Shown: positions 1 to 8,420 of the stretch, in pieces
Position numbering within the stretch: the stretch's first letter is position 1
Layout: every line of letters starts with the position of its first letter
Source: Sphingomonas parva (ex Maeng et al. 2020)
GTDB taxonomy: Bacteria > Pseudomonadota > Alphaproteobacteria > Sphingomonadales > Sphingomonadaceae
DNA: 41,372 nt
Assembly (NCBI RefSeq): GCF_004564275.1
Contig: NZ_SPDV01000047.1
Coordinates: 1 to 41,372, forward strand
Direction: 5' to 3'
Position numbers and translations under genes: made by a program
Notes under the pieces: model-generated
Seen by the model: the letters and a program-made list of their open reading frames with translations, nothing else
What the model was told of the DNA's origin: nothing
The model's database searches: none

Positions 1-1767
1 GCGGCCGAGGTCCAGGGCGGCGACGGCATCGATCAGGGCCAGTTCGTCTTCCAGGGCGCGGCGGTGACCTTCAGCATCGCCGACAACCTCGCCGGCGTCG
101 TGACGGTGAACGGCACCAAGATCAGCGGCATCGAGCAGCTGGTGAACTTCACCGCCGGCCGCTTCGACGACCACATCACCGGCGGCGCCTATGCCGACAT
201 GGTCGACGGCCTCGACGGCAACGACCTGCTGTCCGGCGAGGCCGGCGACGACGTTCTGCTCGGCGGCGCCGGCAACGATCTGCTGGTCGGCGGCGCCGGA
301 ACCGACACGCTGATCGGCGGCGTCGGGGACGACGTGCTCTGGGCCGATGCGATCGGCGTCACGCCCGGCCTCGCTCGCGGCGCTGCGGCATCGGCCGGCG
401 ACCTCCTCGACGGCGGCGACGGCGCCGACGTGCTTCACGCCGCGGCGGGTGCGACGATCACCGGCGGCAGCGGCCGCGACACGATCGTGCTCGACGCGGC
501 CGACGGCGACGTCCGGATCCTGGATTTCGCCGCCGGTGCGGGCGGCGACGTGATCGAAATCTCCGCGTTCGCCGCGGGCGGCGATCCGTTCGCCTCGGGG
601 CGCCTGCGCCTCGAGCAGGGCGAGAACGGCACGACGCTCGTCTTTGACGCCGACGGTGTAGGGGGCGCTGCCGGCACGGCCCTCGCCTTCCTCGGCAATG
701 TCGCGCCGGAGAGCCTCTCGGCGGCGAACTTCGCCGCGAAGAGTGCCGACGGGGCCCCGATCCCGGTCGATCCGACCCGCCGCGTGATCACCGGCACCGA
801 TCGGTCCGACATCCTGACCGGCACCGACAAGGCGGACATCATCCGCGGCCTCGACGGCGCCGATCTGATCAGCGGCAAGGCCGGCGACGACCAGATCGAC
901 GGCGGCGACGGATGGGACCTGCTGTTCGGCGACGCCGGCGACGACCTGATCCTGGGCGGCGAGGGCTGGGACGCGCTCACCGGCGGCGCCGGTCGCGACC
1001 GGCTCGAGGGCGGCGCGGGCAACGACGTGCTGTCGGGCGGCGAGGGTGACGACTGGCTCTCCGGCGGCGCCGGCAGCGATCTGATCGACGGCGGCTCCGG
1101 GTTCGACATCGTCAGCTATGCCGATGCCCGCCAGGGCGTCTCCGCCTCGCTCGGCAACGGCCAGGGCTCGGGCGGCGACGCTGCCGGTGACCGCTACCTG
1201 TTCGTCGAAGCGCTGGAAGGCAGCGGCTTCGCCGACCGTCTGTCCGGCGGCAATGGCGACGACACGCTGCTCGGCCTCGGCGGCGACGATCAGCTGGACG
1301 GCGGCAACGGCGACGATCGGCTGGACGGCGGCGCGGGCAACGACCGCCTCGACGGCGGCAACCACGCCGACGTGCTGAACGGCGGGGCAGGCCGTGACGT
1401 GCTGAACGGCGGCAACCACCGCGACGTGCTGAACGGCGGCACCGGCGACGACGTGCTGACCGGCGGCAACCAGGAGGACGTGTTCGCTTTCTCCGACGGC
1501 AGCGGCCACGATACGATCACCGACTTCCGCCGCGGCCAGGACAAGATCGATCTCAGCGGCATGGATGCCAACCTGCTCGGCGAAGGGCACCAGGGCTTCG
1601 CGTGGATCGGATCGTCGGCCTTCACCGGCGCTGCGGGCGAGCTGCGGGCGTTCAGCGCCGGCGGCAGCGCCTTCCTCGCCGGGGACGTGAACGGCGATGC
1701 CGTCGCCGATTTCACGATCATGACCGGATCGACCCAGATCCTGACCAGCGACATCATCTTCGCCTAG
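1..1767 (+). CDS. RTX-repeat calcium-binding secreted protein (5' end missing)
   Basis: The reading frame is open from base 1, so the N-terminus lies outside the window; it ends with TAG at 1765. Most of the visible protein is made of glycine- and aspartate-rich nonapeptides of the GGxGxDxLx type, in three blocks separated by non-repetitive stretches: roughly 180-345, 780-1120 and 1240-1500 in base positions. Such repeats bind calcium and form parallel beta-rolls outside the cell. The last ~90 residues, beginning near an [15 protein letters not shown] stretch, resemble the serralysin-type C-terminal domain that carries a type I (ABC/TolC) secretion signal. Some repeats near the end carry an unusual Asn-His pair ([16 protein letters not shown]) where GDD or GND is normal. 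No catalytic domain is visible in this part; it could be an adhesin, protease or other exoenzyme. No type I secretion genes are in the window. Confidence 0.9.
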   Translation, partial: AAEVQGGDGIDQGQFVFQGAAVTFSIADNLAGVVTVNGTKISGIEQLVNFTAGRFDDHITGGAYADMVDGLDGNDLLSGEAGDDVLLGGAGNDLLVGGAGTDTLIGGVGDDVLWADAIGVTPGLARGAAASAGDLLDGGDGADVLHAAAGATITGGSGRDTIVLDAADGDVRILDFAAGAGGDVIEISAFAAGGDPFASGRLRLEQGENGTTLVFDADGVGGAAGTALAFLGNVAPESLSAANFAAKSADGAPIPVDPTRRVITGTDRSDILTGTDKADIIRGLDGADLISGKAGDDQIDGGDGWDLLFGDAGDDLILGGEGWDALTGGAGRDRLEGGAGNDVLSGGEGDDWLSGGAGSDLIDGGSGFDIVSYADARQGVSASLGNGQGSGGDAAGDRYLFVEALEGSGFADRLSGGNGDDTLLGLGGDDQLDGGNGDDRLDGGAGNDRLDGGNHADVLNGGAGRDVLNGGNHRDVLNGGTGDDVLTGGNQEDVFAFSDGSGHDTITDFRRGQDKIDLSGMDANLLGEGHQGFAWIGSSAFTGAAGELRAFSAGGSAFLAGDVNGDAVADFTIMTGSTQILTSDIIFA

Positions 1768-1782
1768 CGTCGAACGTGTCTC

Positions 1783-1807
1783 GGGGGAGGCGCGTGGTGC
1801 CTTCCCC
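1783..1807. terminator. Hairpin after the RTX gene
   Basis: A 9-bp stem (gggggaggc / gccttcccc, one G-T wobble) with a 7-base loop lies 16 bases after the RTX stop codon. There is no clear T-run, so its terminator role is inferred from its place between convergent genes. Confidence 0.45.
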
Positions 1808-1834
1808 GGAGAAGCACCTAATGCGCTGGCGGAG

Positions 1835-1872
1835 GAGCGGCAGGGACGCGGGCAAGGGCGTCCCTGCCGCTC
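1835..1872. terminator. Perfect 15-bp hairpin between convergent genes
   Basis: gagcggcagggacgc and its exact reverse complement are separated by 8 bases. The structure ends 8 bases from the stop codon of the minus-strand GGDEF-EAL gene and 67 bases after the RTX stop, so it can act on either strand. No T-run follows. Confidence 0.55.
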
Positions 1873-1879
1873 GCTTCGT

Positions 1880-4399
1880 TCAGCTCCTTACCAGCGGACT
1901 CGCCTGCGGCTGCGGCCCGGCCTTCATCGCCTCCAGGGCTTCGAACGGCATCGGACGGCCGGTGAAATAGCCCTGGATGAAGTCGCAGCCGAGCAGCTGG
2001 ATCAGGCTGGCCTGGCGCGCGGTCTCCACGCCTTCCGCGATCACCGTCATGTTGAGGCTGTGGCCGAGATCGATGATCGCGCGCAGGAGCTCGGCCGATT
2101 GCCTGCCGTTCTCGAGATCGGTGACGAACGAGCGGTCGATCTTCAGCGAATCGAACTGGAAATCCTTGAGGTAGCTGAGGCTCGAGAAGCCGGTGCCGAA
2201 ATCGTCGAGGGCGATGCGGATGCCGGCCTCGCGCAGCTCGTTCACGGCGCGGCTCGCGGCGCGGGTGTGGGTGACGAGCACCCCTTCGGTGATCTCCAGC
2301 TTCAGGAGATGCGGCGGCAGGCCGTGCGCCGACAGGCGATCGACGATCTTGCGGGCGAAGCCGGGGTGGCGGAACTGGACCGGCGAGATGTTGACCGCGA
2401 TCGGGACATCGCCGAGCGCCGCGGCATAGACCAGGGCCTGCTCGAGCACCCAATCGTCGATCGCGATGATCTGGCCGCTCTCCTCGGCGAGCGGGATGAG
2501 CTTGGCCGGCGAGACGGCGCCGAGCACCGGGTGGGTCCAGCGCAGCAGCGCCTCGGCACTGGCGAGCTCGCCGGTGCGCGCGCCGACCACCGGCTGGAGC
2601 AGCAGGTGCAGCTGGTCTTCGGCAATGGCGACCGCGAGATCCTTGCGCATCGTCCGGCGGAAGCTCAGCGCCTCGTCCATGTGCAGCTCGAAGGCCTGGA
2701 TCGGCTGCCTCTTGTCGGACTTGGCGCGGTACATTGCCACGTCGCTGCGGCGGAGCAGTTCGCGGCTGGTGATCGCGCCGGTCCGGCCGGTGGCGATGCC
2801 GACGCTGAGCCCGACGGTGAGATGGTCCTCGTCGGTCGCGATCGGATCGGTCACCGCATCGAGCATCGCCTCGGCGAGGCGGTGGATGCGCTCGGCGGCG
2901 TCCTCGCCGAAAGCAGCGGCGCCGAACTCGTCGCCGCCGAGGCGGGCGAGCAGGACGTCACTCGGCGTCTCGGCCAGGAAGCGCTGCGCGACCTGCCGCA
3001 GCAACTGATCGCCCGCATCGTGGCCGAGACTGTCGTTCACTTCCTTGAAGCCGTCGAGATCCGCGAACAGGACGGCGACCGTCTCGCCGCTGCGGCGGCG
3101 GATGCCGCGGTCGAGCATGCTCTGGAAAGAGGCGCGGTTGCGCAGTCCGGTCAGCTCGTCGCGCGTCGGCTCGGCGCGAGTCCCGCCGCGCGCCGTCCCC
3201 AGCAGTCGCGCGCCGAGCAGCCCGGCGCCGAGACCCGCCAGCGCCGCCGCCAGAGCGGCGGGCGCGGAGCCTTGGGCCGCGAACCAGAGGCACAGGACCA
3301 GGAGCCCCGCGACGAGACCGGCGCAGATCGGCCTGCGCAGGCGCGAGCGCAGGATCGTACTGGGAAGCCGGGCAACGACCCCGGCCGGCGACGCGCGCCG
3401 CGCAGGCTGCGCGTCGGGCTGGGCATCGGCGGCGATCGCGATCGGATCCTCGCCGCCGGCGTCGTCCGCCTCGGCAAGATCGACGACCTCGTCGACGACG
3501 GCGAGCAAGGCGCGACTCGCCTCGACGATCTGGGCGAGCTGGCGGCTGGAGTCCTCGCGCTCCTCGATCTCGGCATCCTCGATCAGCAGCTCGCTATAGC
3601 CGATCACGACGTTGAGCGGCGTGCGCAGCTGGTGGCTGGCATTGGCCAGGAAGGCGGTGGTGCCGGCATTCGCCGCTTCCGCGTCCCTGATCTCCGCCGC
3701 CACCCGTCGCCCGGTCTGCTGATGCTGGCGCAGCGCGGCGGAGAGCTGCGAGCTTTCCGTCTTCAGCCAGGCGTAGAAGCCGGCGATCAGCGAGATGTAG
3801 AGCGTCGCCGCGACCGCCGAGGCGGCGAACACCGCGTTCCAGGCGGCGGCTTCATGCTCCGGAGAAGCGGTCGAGACGCCGAGCAGCGCGAAGAACAGCG
3901 CCGTCTGACAGGCGGCCGCACCGAGGCACCAGGCGATGATCCGTCCCGCGAACAGGAAGCTCAGCAGCACCGCGACCAGCAGCCAGACGGTGAACGGCGA
4001 ATGGAAGCCGCCGTAATGATAACCGCCCGCGAGGCTTGCCAGGACCAGCAACTGGACGGAGAGAAAGGCGGGCAGTTCGATCCGCGCCGTGGCGCGCAGC
4101 AGCAGCGGCAGGGCTGCGAACAGGCTGATTCCGGCTGCCGCCGAGGCGACGATCCAGTGGCGCTGATCGTCGACCGCAAACAGGAATGCCGCCACGGCGA
4201 GGCCGCACGGGGCACCGACGAGATGAAGGAGCGCGAAGCTGCGAAACAGCCGCCGCCGGGCCCGGTCCTCGGCGCCGGCGCCGCCGATCATCCAGTCCAC
4301 GGCTCGAACGAAGCCGGCGACCAGCGTCGCGGCCCTTTCCTTGAGTGACGATGCGGCGCCTTCGCCACTCGTCGCCAGCGACTTCGCCCCCTCGGCCAT
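1880..4399 (-). CDS. Membrane sensor with kinase-like DHp segment, GGDEF and EAL domains
   Basis: 839 residues. An N-terminal membrane region with about six hydrophobic segments (residues ~52-210) is followed by a short coiled region and a histidine-kinase dimerisation segment with a canonical phospho-accepting His (SHQLRTPL, His256). No ATPase domain follows. Instead there are two more hydrophobic stretches (~355-400), a GGDEF domain with intact GGDEF at 488-492, and an EAL domain with EAL at 616-618, DDFGTG at 732-737 and EGVET at 789-793. Both catalytic signatures are complete, so c-di-GMP synthesis, hydrolysis or both are possible; the RxxD inhibitory site is not visible before GGDEF. It is transcribed away from a paralogous sensor gene that starts about 100 bp off and shares its membrane and DHp layout. 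A DHp segment without a kinase domain in a c-di-GMP enzyme suggests that it dimerises with, or receives phosphate from, a partner. Confidence 0.9.
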   Translation of the reverse strand: MAEGAKSLATSGEGAASSLKERAATLVAGFVRAVDWMIGGAGAEDRARRRLFRSFALLHLVGAPCGLAVAAFLFAVDDQRHWIVASAAAGISLFAALPLLLRATARIELPAFLSVQLLVLASLAGGYHYGGFHSPFTVWLLVAVLLSFLFAGRIIAWCLGAAACQTALFFALLGVSTASPEHEAAAWNAVFAASAVAATLYISLIAGFYAWLKTESSQLSAALRQHQQTGRRVAAEIRDAEAANAGTTAFLANASHQLRTPLNVVIGYSELLIEDAEIEEREDSSRQLAQIVEASRALLAVVDEVVDLAEADDAGGEDPIAIAADAQPDAQPARRASPAGVVARLPSTILRSRLRRPICAGLVAGLLVLCLWFAAQGSAPAALAAALAGLGAGLLGARLLGTARGGTRAEPTRDELTGLRNRASFQSMLDRGIRRRSGETVAVLFADLDGFKEVNDSLGHDAGDQLLRQVAQRFLAETPSDVLLARLGGDEFGAAAFGEDAAERIHRLAEAMLDAVTDPIATDEDHLTVGLSVGIATGRTGAITSRELLRRSDVAMYRAKSDKRQPIQAFELHMDEALSFRRTMRKDLAVAIAEDQLHLLLQPVVGARTGELASAEALLRWTHPVLGAVSPAKLIPLAEESGQIIAIDDWVLEQALVYAAALGDVPIAVNISPVQFRHPGFARKIVDRLSAHGLPPHLLKLEITEGVLVTHTRAASRAVNELREAGIRIALDDFGTGFSSLSYLKDFQFDSLKIDRSFVTDLENGRQSAELLRAIIDLGHSLNMTVIAEGVETARQASLIQLLGCDFIQGYFTGRPMPFEALEAMKAGPQPQASPLVRS

Positions 4400-4503
4400 A
4401 ACCCGCCGTTAACTCTGCCCCGTTAATGGGCCGTTACCCGCCGATCCGGCGATCCACGACTGCAGGTCCCTTGTTGTTGACGGCCACCTATCCGCGTTCG
4501 GGC

Positions 4504-5850
4504 ATGAAGACCGCAGCCGATGGTGCGGCGCGGCGGGCCCGCGAGCGGCTGGAGGGAGCGCTCCCGGACGTGCAAGGCGCCGATCGCCAGCATGTCCGCA
4601 TGTTCGTACTGAGCCATTTGGCCGGGCCGTTGCTGGGCCTCAGCCTCTGCGTCTTCCTGCTCGCCGCCGGCTTTCCGCACGATTACCGCCTGAGCGGCTT
4701 CGCCGCTTTGGTCGCGCTTTTCTGGGTCTATCCGGCCGCGCTTCGTGCCACCGGGCGCTATCGCCTGCTCAGCCTCTGCTCGCTCGAGCACCTCCAGCTG
4801 ACCATACTCTGGGCCACGCACGCTTACGGCGGCCTGATGTCGCCGTTCCTGCTCTGGCTCGCGGTGGTGCCGCTTCTCGCCTTTCTTTATCTTTCGCCGA
4901 GCCCGCGCCTGTGGCTTGCGCTGGTCGCCGCGATGGCGGCGAACGTCGCCTTGTACCTGCTGGTCTCCACCTGGCTGGCATCGCCGCCCGCGGTCGGCGC
5001 GGCCGATCTCTCCTGGCTGTCCGTCCTCTCCTTAGCATGCGCGGCCGTCTACGTCGGCGTCATGGCGACCAATTTCGGCCGGGTGCTCTCATCGCGCGAT
5101 GCGGTCGAGCGCCAGGCGGCGGCCCACCAGACGGCGGTGGCGGCCCTGGAGGCCCGGCTGCTGCGGCTTCGAGAGGCGGGCGCAGCCAAGAGCGAGCGGC
5201 TCGCCCGCCTCGGCGAGGACGCGACGCCGCCGCTCGCCGCCCTGCAACGCTGCTGCCAGTCGCTCCTCGCCGAGGAGGCGGAACGCCAGGGCAGTGCCGA
5301 TTTCACCGAGCTGCGCAGCATCGGCGAGGCGAGCCACTATCTCGCCGAGGTGGTGAGGGACATCGCCCTCTATTCGGACGTCGCCTGCGGGCCCCAGCAG
5401 CTCGGACGGGTCGATATCGCAGCGATCCTCGATGTCGCCGCGGCCGAGATCCGGCCGATGATCGCCGATCGTGCCGAGCTGATCGTCCTCGACCCCGATC
5501 GCGTCTCGATCAGCACCGACGGCCGGCTGCTCGCCTCGGCGCTGGTCGCGCTCGGCCGCCATGTCGCCCAGATGGCGCTGGGCCCGCGGATCGAGTGCCG
5601 GGTGGCCCGCGTCGTCGAGGGCGGCGAACAATTGGTCATCGAGATCACGGATGCCGGCAGCCCGACTTCCGGAGCGGGGGAGGAGCGAATGGCGGGCGCC
5701 GCCGGCGGCGTCTCCGGTCGCGCGGGCGCCTACGGCCTGTCGCTGGCGCTTGCCCGGCGAATTTGCGAACGGCTCGGCGGCAGCCTGACCTCCGATCCCG
5801 ACGCCCGCCGGCGCGTCCATTTCCGCCTTCAGGTGCCGGCTTTGGCCTGA
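4504..5850 (+). CDS. Membrane sensor resembling a histidine kinase, with degenerate catalytic motifs
   Basis: 448 residues from the ATG at 4504. An upstream in-frame ATG at 4426 would leave only 26 bp to the divergent gene, so the later start is preferred. About six hydrophobic segments (residues ~33-190) include a HAYGGLMSPFLLWLA stretch that matches HYGGFHSPFTVWLL of the divergent GGDEF-EAL protein. A DHp-like helix follows, but the phospho-accepting His is replaced: GEDATPPL (Glu238) stands where SHxLRTPL is expected. The ATPase-like region keeps an ITDAG motif (~381) and a glycine-containing YGLSLALARRICERLGG helix, but the conserved Asn of the N-box is not visible. It therefore looks like a pseudokinase or regulatory kinase homologue, possibly a partner of the divergent protein. 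Gene identity as a kinase family member is fairly sure; loss of activity is inferred. Confidence 0.8.
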   Translation: MKTAADGAARRARERLEGALPDVQGADRQHVRMFVLSHLAGPLLGLSLCVFLLAAGFPHDYRLSGFAALVALFWVYPAALRATGRYRLLSLCSLEHLQLTILWATHAYGGLMSPFLLWLAVVPLLAFLYLSPSPRLWLALVAAMAANVALYLLVSTWLASPPAVGAADLSWLSVLSLACAAVYVGVMATNFGRVLSSRDAVERQAAAHQTAVAALEARLLRLREAGAAKSERLARLGEDATPPLAALQRCCQSLLAEEAERQGSADFTELRSIGEASHYLAEVVRDIALYSDVACGPQQLGRVDIAAILDVAAAEIRPMIADRAELIVLDPDRVSISTDGRLLASALVALGRHVAQMALGPRIECRVARVVEGGEQLVIEITDAGSPTSGAGEERMAGAAGGVSGRAGAYGLSLALARRICERLGGSLTSDPDARRRVHFRLQVPALA

Positions 5851-5889
5851 GCGGCCTGCGCGACCGGCGGCGGCACGCCGCCCGCGTCC

Positions 5890-6489
5890 TCAGAGCCGCT
5901 CGATCTTTTGCGCCGCTTCGTCGAGGATGGCGGCGATATCGTGCAGGCGTTTCTCGTCGACCCGCTGCTTGCCCACCCGGTTCCACAAGGCGGCGAGAAG
6001 GTTCGCCACGGCGCGCCCGACCGGACCGCCGCCGGTTCTGCGGCGATCGTCGCCGATCTCGGTCAGCCGCGCCATCAGCCGCTCGACCTCGTCGGCTCGT
6101 TCCGCGAGATGGGCGAGACCGTCCGCCGTCGCCGCGAATGCCTTGCGGGCGCCGCCGGATCCGGCTTCCTCGATCAGCCCCATGTCCTGCAGCATGGTCA
6201 GCGTCGGATAGACCACGCCCGGGCTCGGCGCATAGGTGCCGTGCGTCATCTCCTCGATCGCGCGGATCAGATCGTAGCCGTGCCGCGGCTGGTCGGCGAT
6301 CAGCTTGAGGAGGACGAGGCGCAGCTCGCCGGAATCGAACATCCGGCGCCGCCGGCCCTCGCGGCCCCAGCCGCCGCCCCACTCGCCGCTCCACTCTCCG
6401 CCCCAGCCGCGCCCCGCCATGGTCATGGCGACGATCGCCGCCGGAATGCCGAAGGCCGCGCCTTTGCCGCAATGTCCGTGGTGTCGCAT
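5890..6489 (-). CDS. PadR-family transcriptional regulator
   Basis: 199 residues. A glycine/tryptophan/arginine-rich N-terminal extension (residues ~25-48) precedes a PadR winged helix (FDSGELRLVLLKLI, HGYDLI, YPTLTMLQDMGLIEE, ~50-125) and a C-terminal helical region that should dimerise. PadR proteins are usually autoregulated repressors that respond to small molecules. A 34-bp imperfect palindrome lies directly upstream of the start codon. The effector is not apparent. The minus-strand neighbour upstream is the mipA-like gene. Confidence 0.88.
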   Translation of the reverse strand: MRHHGHCGKGAAFGIPAAIVAMTMAGRGWGGEWSGEWGGGWGREGRRRRMFDSGELRLVLLKLIADQPRHGYDLIRAIEEMTHGTYAPSPGVVYPTLTMLQDMGLIEEAGSGGARKAFAATADGLAHLAERADEVERLMARLTEIGDDRRRTGGGPVGRAVANLLAALWNRVGKQRVDEKRLHDIAAILDEAAQKIERL

Positions 6490-6501
6490 CCAAAGCCTCC
6501 T

Positions 6502-6535
6502 CGAGAGAATCTTAGATATATCTTAGATACTCTCG
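6502..6535. promoter_or_regulatory. 34-bp palindrome in the padR promoter
   Basis: Outer arms cgagag / ctctcg and the inner perfect palindrome agatatatct share one centre (between 6518 and 6519); only two mismatches per arm lie between them. Inside it TCTTAGATA occurs twice, 11 bp apart, about one helical turn. It is AT-rich in GC-rich surroundings and sits 13 bp before the padR start, which fits an autoregulatory operator. Confidence 0.7.
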
Positions 6536-6606
6536 TTCAGCTTGCATCGCAAGCGGTGTCTTGCATGCGTAAGTCACTGGCTGCGGTCGGCTGCGGGCGC
6601 GCCGCT

Positions 6607-7449
6607 TCAGCGTGCCTTGCGTCCGCCGCCCCAGGTGTAGGTGAGGGCGAGGCCGCCGGAGAATTGATCGCGCGAGCCGAGCTGGCGGACGACCGGGGAG
6701 CGGCCGGCGTCGCTGACCAGGCGATCGTATTTGGCGTAGCTGTAGACGCCCCAGGACGGGCTGAGCTGGAAGAGCAGGCCGGCGGTGCCGCCAATGGCTT
6801 GTACTCCCCCATTGGGATCGAAGGCGGCAAGGCCGGTCACTGCCGCATCGGCGGGCGTGACGCCGAAATAGGCGCGGTTGAACGTGCGGTCGGAGAGGGT
6901 GACGCGCGGCCCGATAGAGAACAGCCAGGCATCGCCGTTGCGGGCGACGTAATCGGCCCCGACATTGCCGACCCATCCGTCATGGCCGCCCAGGCCCTTG
7001 CGGCCTTCGGCGCGCAGCCGGAAGGATTCGCCGAGCTGCCACGACACGAAGGCGCCCGCCTCGAACGTGGTCGAGACCTTGGGCAGGGCGGCGCCGAGCT
7101 TCCCGGGCTTGCGGCTGCCCTCGATGTTGAGCGCCGGCCCGACCTCGAAGCCGCCGCCCCGGACGATCGGGAAGCCGAAGCTCTCGTCCGGCGCCTCGAA
7201 CTCGAACGGCTCGTCGCCCCGCGCACGCGCGACGTCGACCAGCGGTCGAAGGCTGACCGAGTCCGAGCCCGGAAAGCTGGGGACCGCCTGCACGCCCAGC
7301 CCGACGCGCCAGCGCCGCGGCGGCTTGGCCTCGCCTTGATCGTCGCGATCGGCGGCGGCCGTTGACGAGGATTGTTGCTGCGCCGGCGCGGGGGATGCCA
7401 GCGCAACGAGGGGGAGCAAGGCTCCCGCAAGCCATGGATATCTGCTCAT
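6607..7449 (-). CDS. MipA/OmpV-family outer-membrane protein
   Basis: 280 residues. A signal peptide (positive start, hydrophobic core, ALASPAPAQ cleavage region) is followed by a beta-barrel pattern with the family's typical stretches: RVGLGVQAVPSFPGSDS near the start of the mature part, the middle GWVGNVGADY region, and a C-terminal strand ending LALTYTWGGG. MipA/OmpV proteins sit in the outer membrane; MipA is a scaffold for murein enzymes in E. coli, while many homologues are porin-like. It lies 77 bp downstream of the FAH-family hydratase on the same strand and could receive some read-through, but no pectin-type operator precedes it. Confidence 0.88.
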   Translation of the reverse strand: MSRYPWLAGALLPLVALASPAPAQQQSSSTAAADRDDQGEAKPPRRWRVGLGVQAVPSFPGSDSVSLRPLVDVARARGDEPFEFEAPDESFGFPIVRGGGFEVGPALNIEGSRKPGKLGAALPKVSTTFEAGAFVSWQLGESFRLRAEGRKGLGGHDGWVGNVGADYVARNGDAWLFSIGPRVTLSDRTFNRAYFGVTPADAAVTGLAAFDPNGGVQAIGGTAGLLFQLSPSWGVYSYAKYDRLVSDAGRSPVVRQLGSRDQFSGGLALTYTWGGGRKAR

Positions 7450-7526
7450 CGAGCCGTAACGCTTGAGAAACGGCTTGTTCCCTGCGCGTCCCTAAAGTCC
7501 TGGGCTTAAGGCGGTGAACCGCGCCG

Positions 7527-8327
7527 TCAGCCGGCACGAACCTCGGTCAGCCGGCAGGACACCGAGAAGCCGTCGCCGAACCGTGCTTCGACGGTCTGGC
7601 CCGGTCTGGCGTCGTGAACGCCGGTGACCGCGCCCGAGGAAATCCACTGGCCGGGCTGAAGGGCAATGCCGCGGCGCGCCATCAGCTCGAACAGGAACCG
7701 CGCGGCGCCGATCGCGCCGTCGGGGAAGCTGGCGGCGGTGCCGGTGCCGACCGACACATCGTCGATCAACGTCTCGACCTGCCACGCCTCGAAGCCGCTG
7801 GCGCGCCAGTCCGGGATCTCGGCGCCGATGACGAGGCCGTTGTTGTTGCCGAAATCGGAGATCACCGCCGCCGGACCGATGCGGTTGATCGGCTCGAGCG
7901 GCGAGCTGGCGATCTCGATCCCGACGTGAACGGCGTCGATCAGCTCGGCCGTCTCCTCGAGGGTGAAGCGGGTCTGGCCGGCCGCCGGGGCACGGCCGAT
8001 GCGGAGCAGGAATTCGGCCTCGCCGGCCGCGAAGCCCTGCGCGAACACCGGCATCGGCACGGCCGTCTCCGCCGCCGGAGTGCTGTCGAAGATCGGACCG
8101 GCGAGCCGGTCGGCGCCGTAGCGGTCGGACAGCGGCGGCAGGATGCGGCCGACCTTCCAGCCGACCACAGGCCTGCTCCAGCCCGCGATCGCCGCGTCCT
8201 GGACGGCATAGGCCGCGTCGAGCGTCTCCGGAAGCGTGCCGGGGTAATCGGAAAGCCCGGCAGCGGACCGGCGGGCAGCAAGGAACCTGCCGGCGATCTC
8301 GCGCGGCGCGTCGGTCAGAATCGTCAC
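7527..8327 (-). CDS. FAH-fold 2-keto-4-pentenoate hydratase-like enzyme
   Basis: 266 residues from a GTG start; a purine-rich ribosome site (aagagag) lies about 8 bases upstream, and the operator further upstream argues against the longer TTG-started form. The protein matches the hydratase/decarboxylase branch of the fumarylacetoacetate hydrolase superfamily (GWKVGR, the EAEFLLRIG metal-binding Glu pattern, a central IEIASS/ISDFGNNNG region and SSGAVTG). Enzymes of this branch hydrate or cleave 2-keto acids with a divalent metal. Its own copy of the pectin-locus operator places it in sugar-acid catabolism, perhaps acting on a 2-keto-3-deoxy acid or a side product; the substrate cannot be read from the sequence. 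It lies downstream of kdgA but has its own promoter. Confidence 0.82.
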   Translation of the reverse strand: MTILTDAPREIAGRFLAARRSAAGLSDYPGTLPETLDAAYAVQDAAIAGWSRPVVGWKVGRILPPLSDRYGADRLAGPIFDSTPAAETAVPMPVFAQGFAAGEAEFLLRIGRAPAAGQTRFTLEETAELIDAVHVGIEIASSPLEPINRIGPAAVISDFGNNNGLVIGAEIPDWRASGFEAWQVETLIDDVSVGTGTAASFPDGAIGAARFLFELMARRGIALQPGQWISSGAVTGVHDARPGQTVEARFGDGFSVSCRLTEVRAG

Positions 8328-8363
8328 GGGCAAAACTCTCTTCGTGTTTCGCGCAATCGTATT

Positions 8364-8377
8364 GGAAACCGGTGTCA
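8364..8377 (-). promoter_or_regulatory. Operator site 1 (FAH-hydratase promoter)
   Basis: On the minus strand the site reads TGACACCGGTTTCC, identical to sites 2 and 7. A -35 like TTGCCT and a -10 like TACGAT lie 17 bp apart with the operator inside the spacer. It is about 37 bp before the start codon. Confidence 0.75.
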
Positions 8378-8420
8378 TAGGCAACTACCGGAAGGACGGT
8401 CTGCCGTTCGGCTGGATTTT

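Noticed and set aside
780-1500. DNA-level tandem repeats in the first gene as a possible satellite or CRISPR
   Set aside because: They are the codons of RTX nonapeptides within one open frame.
2060-4348. A long plus-strand open frame opposite the GGDEF-EAL gene
   Set aside because: Low-complexity Arg/Ala/Gly/Glu protein without motifs, opposite a gene with complete GGDEF and EAL signatures.
8328-8384. Longer TTG-started form of the FAH hydratase
   Set aside because: Its extra codons are the operator and -10 region; the GTG further down has the ribosome site.
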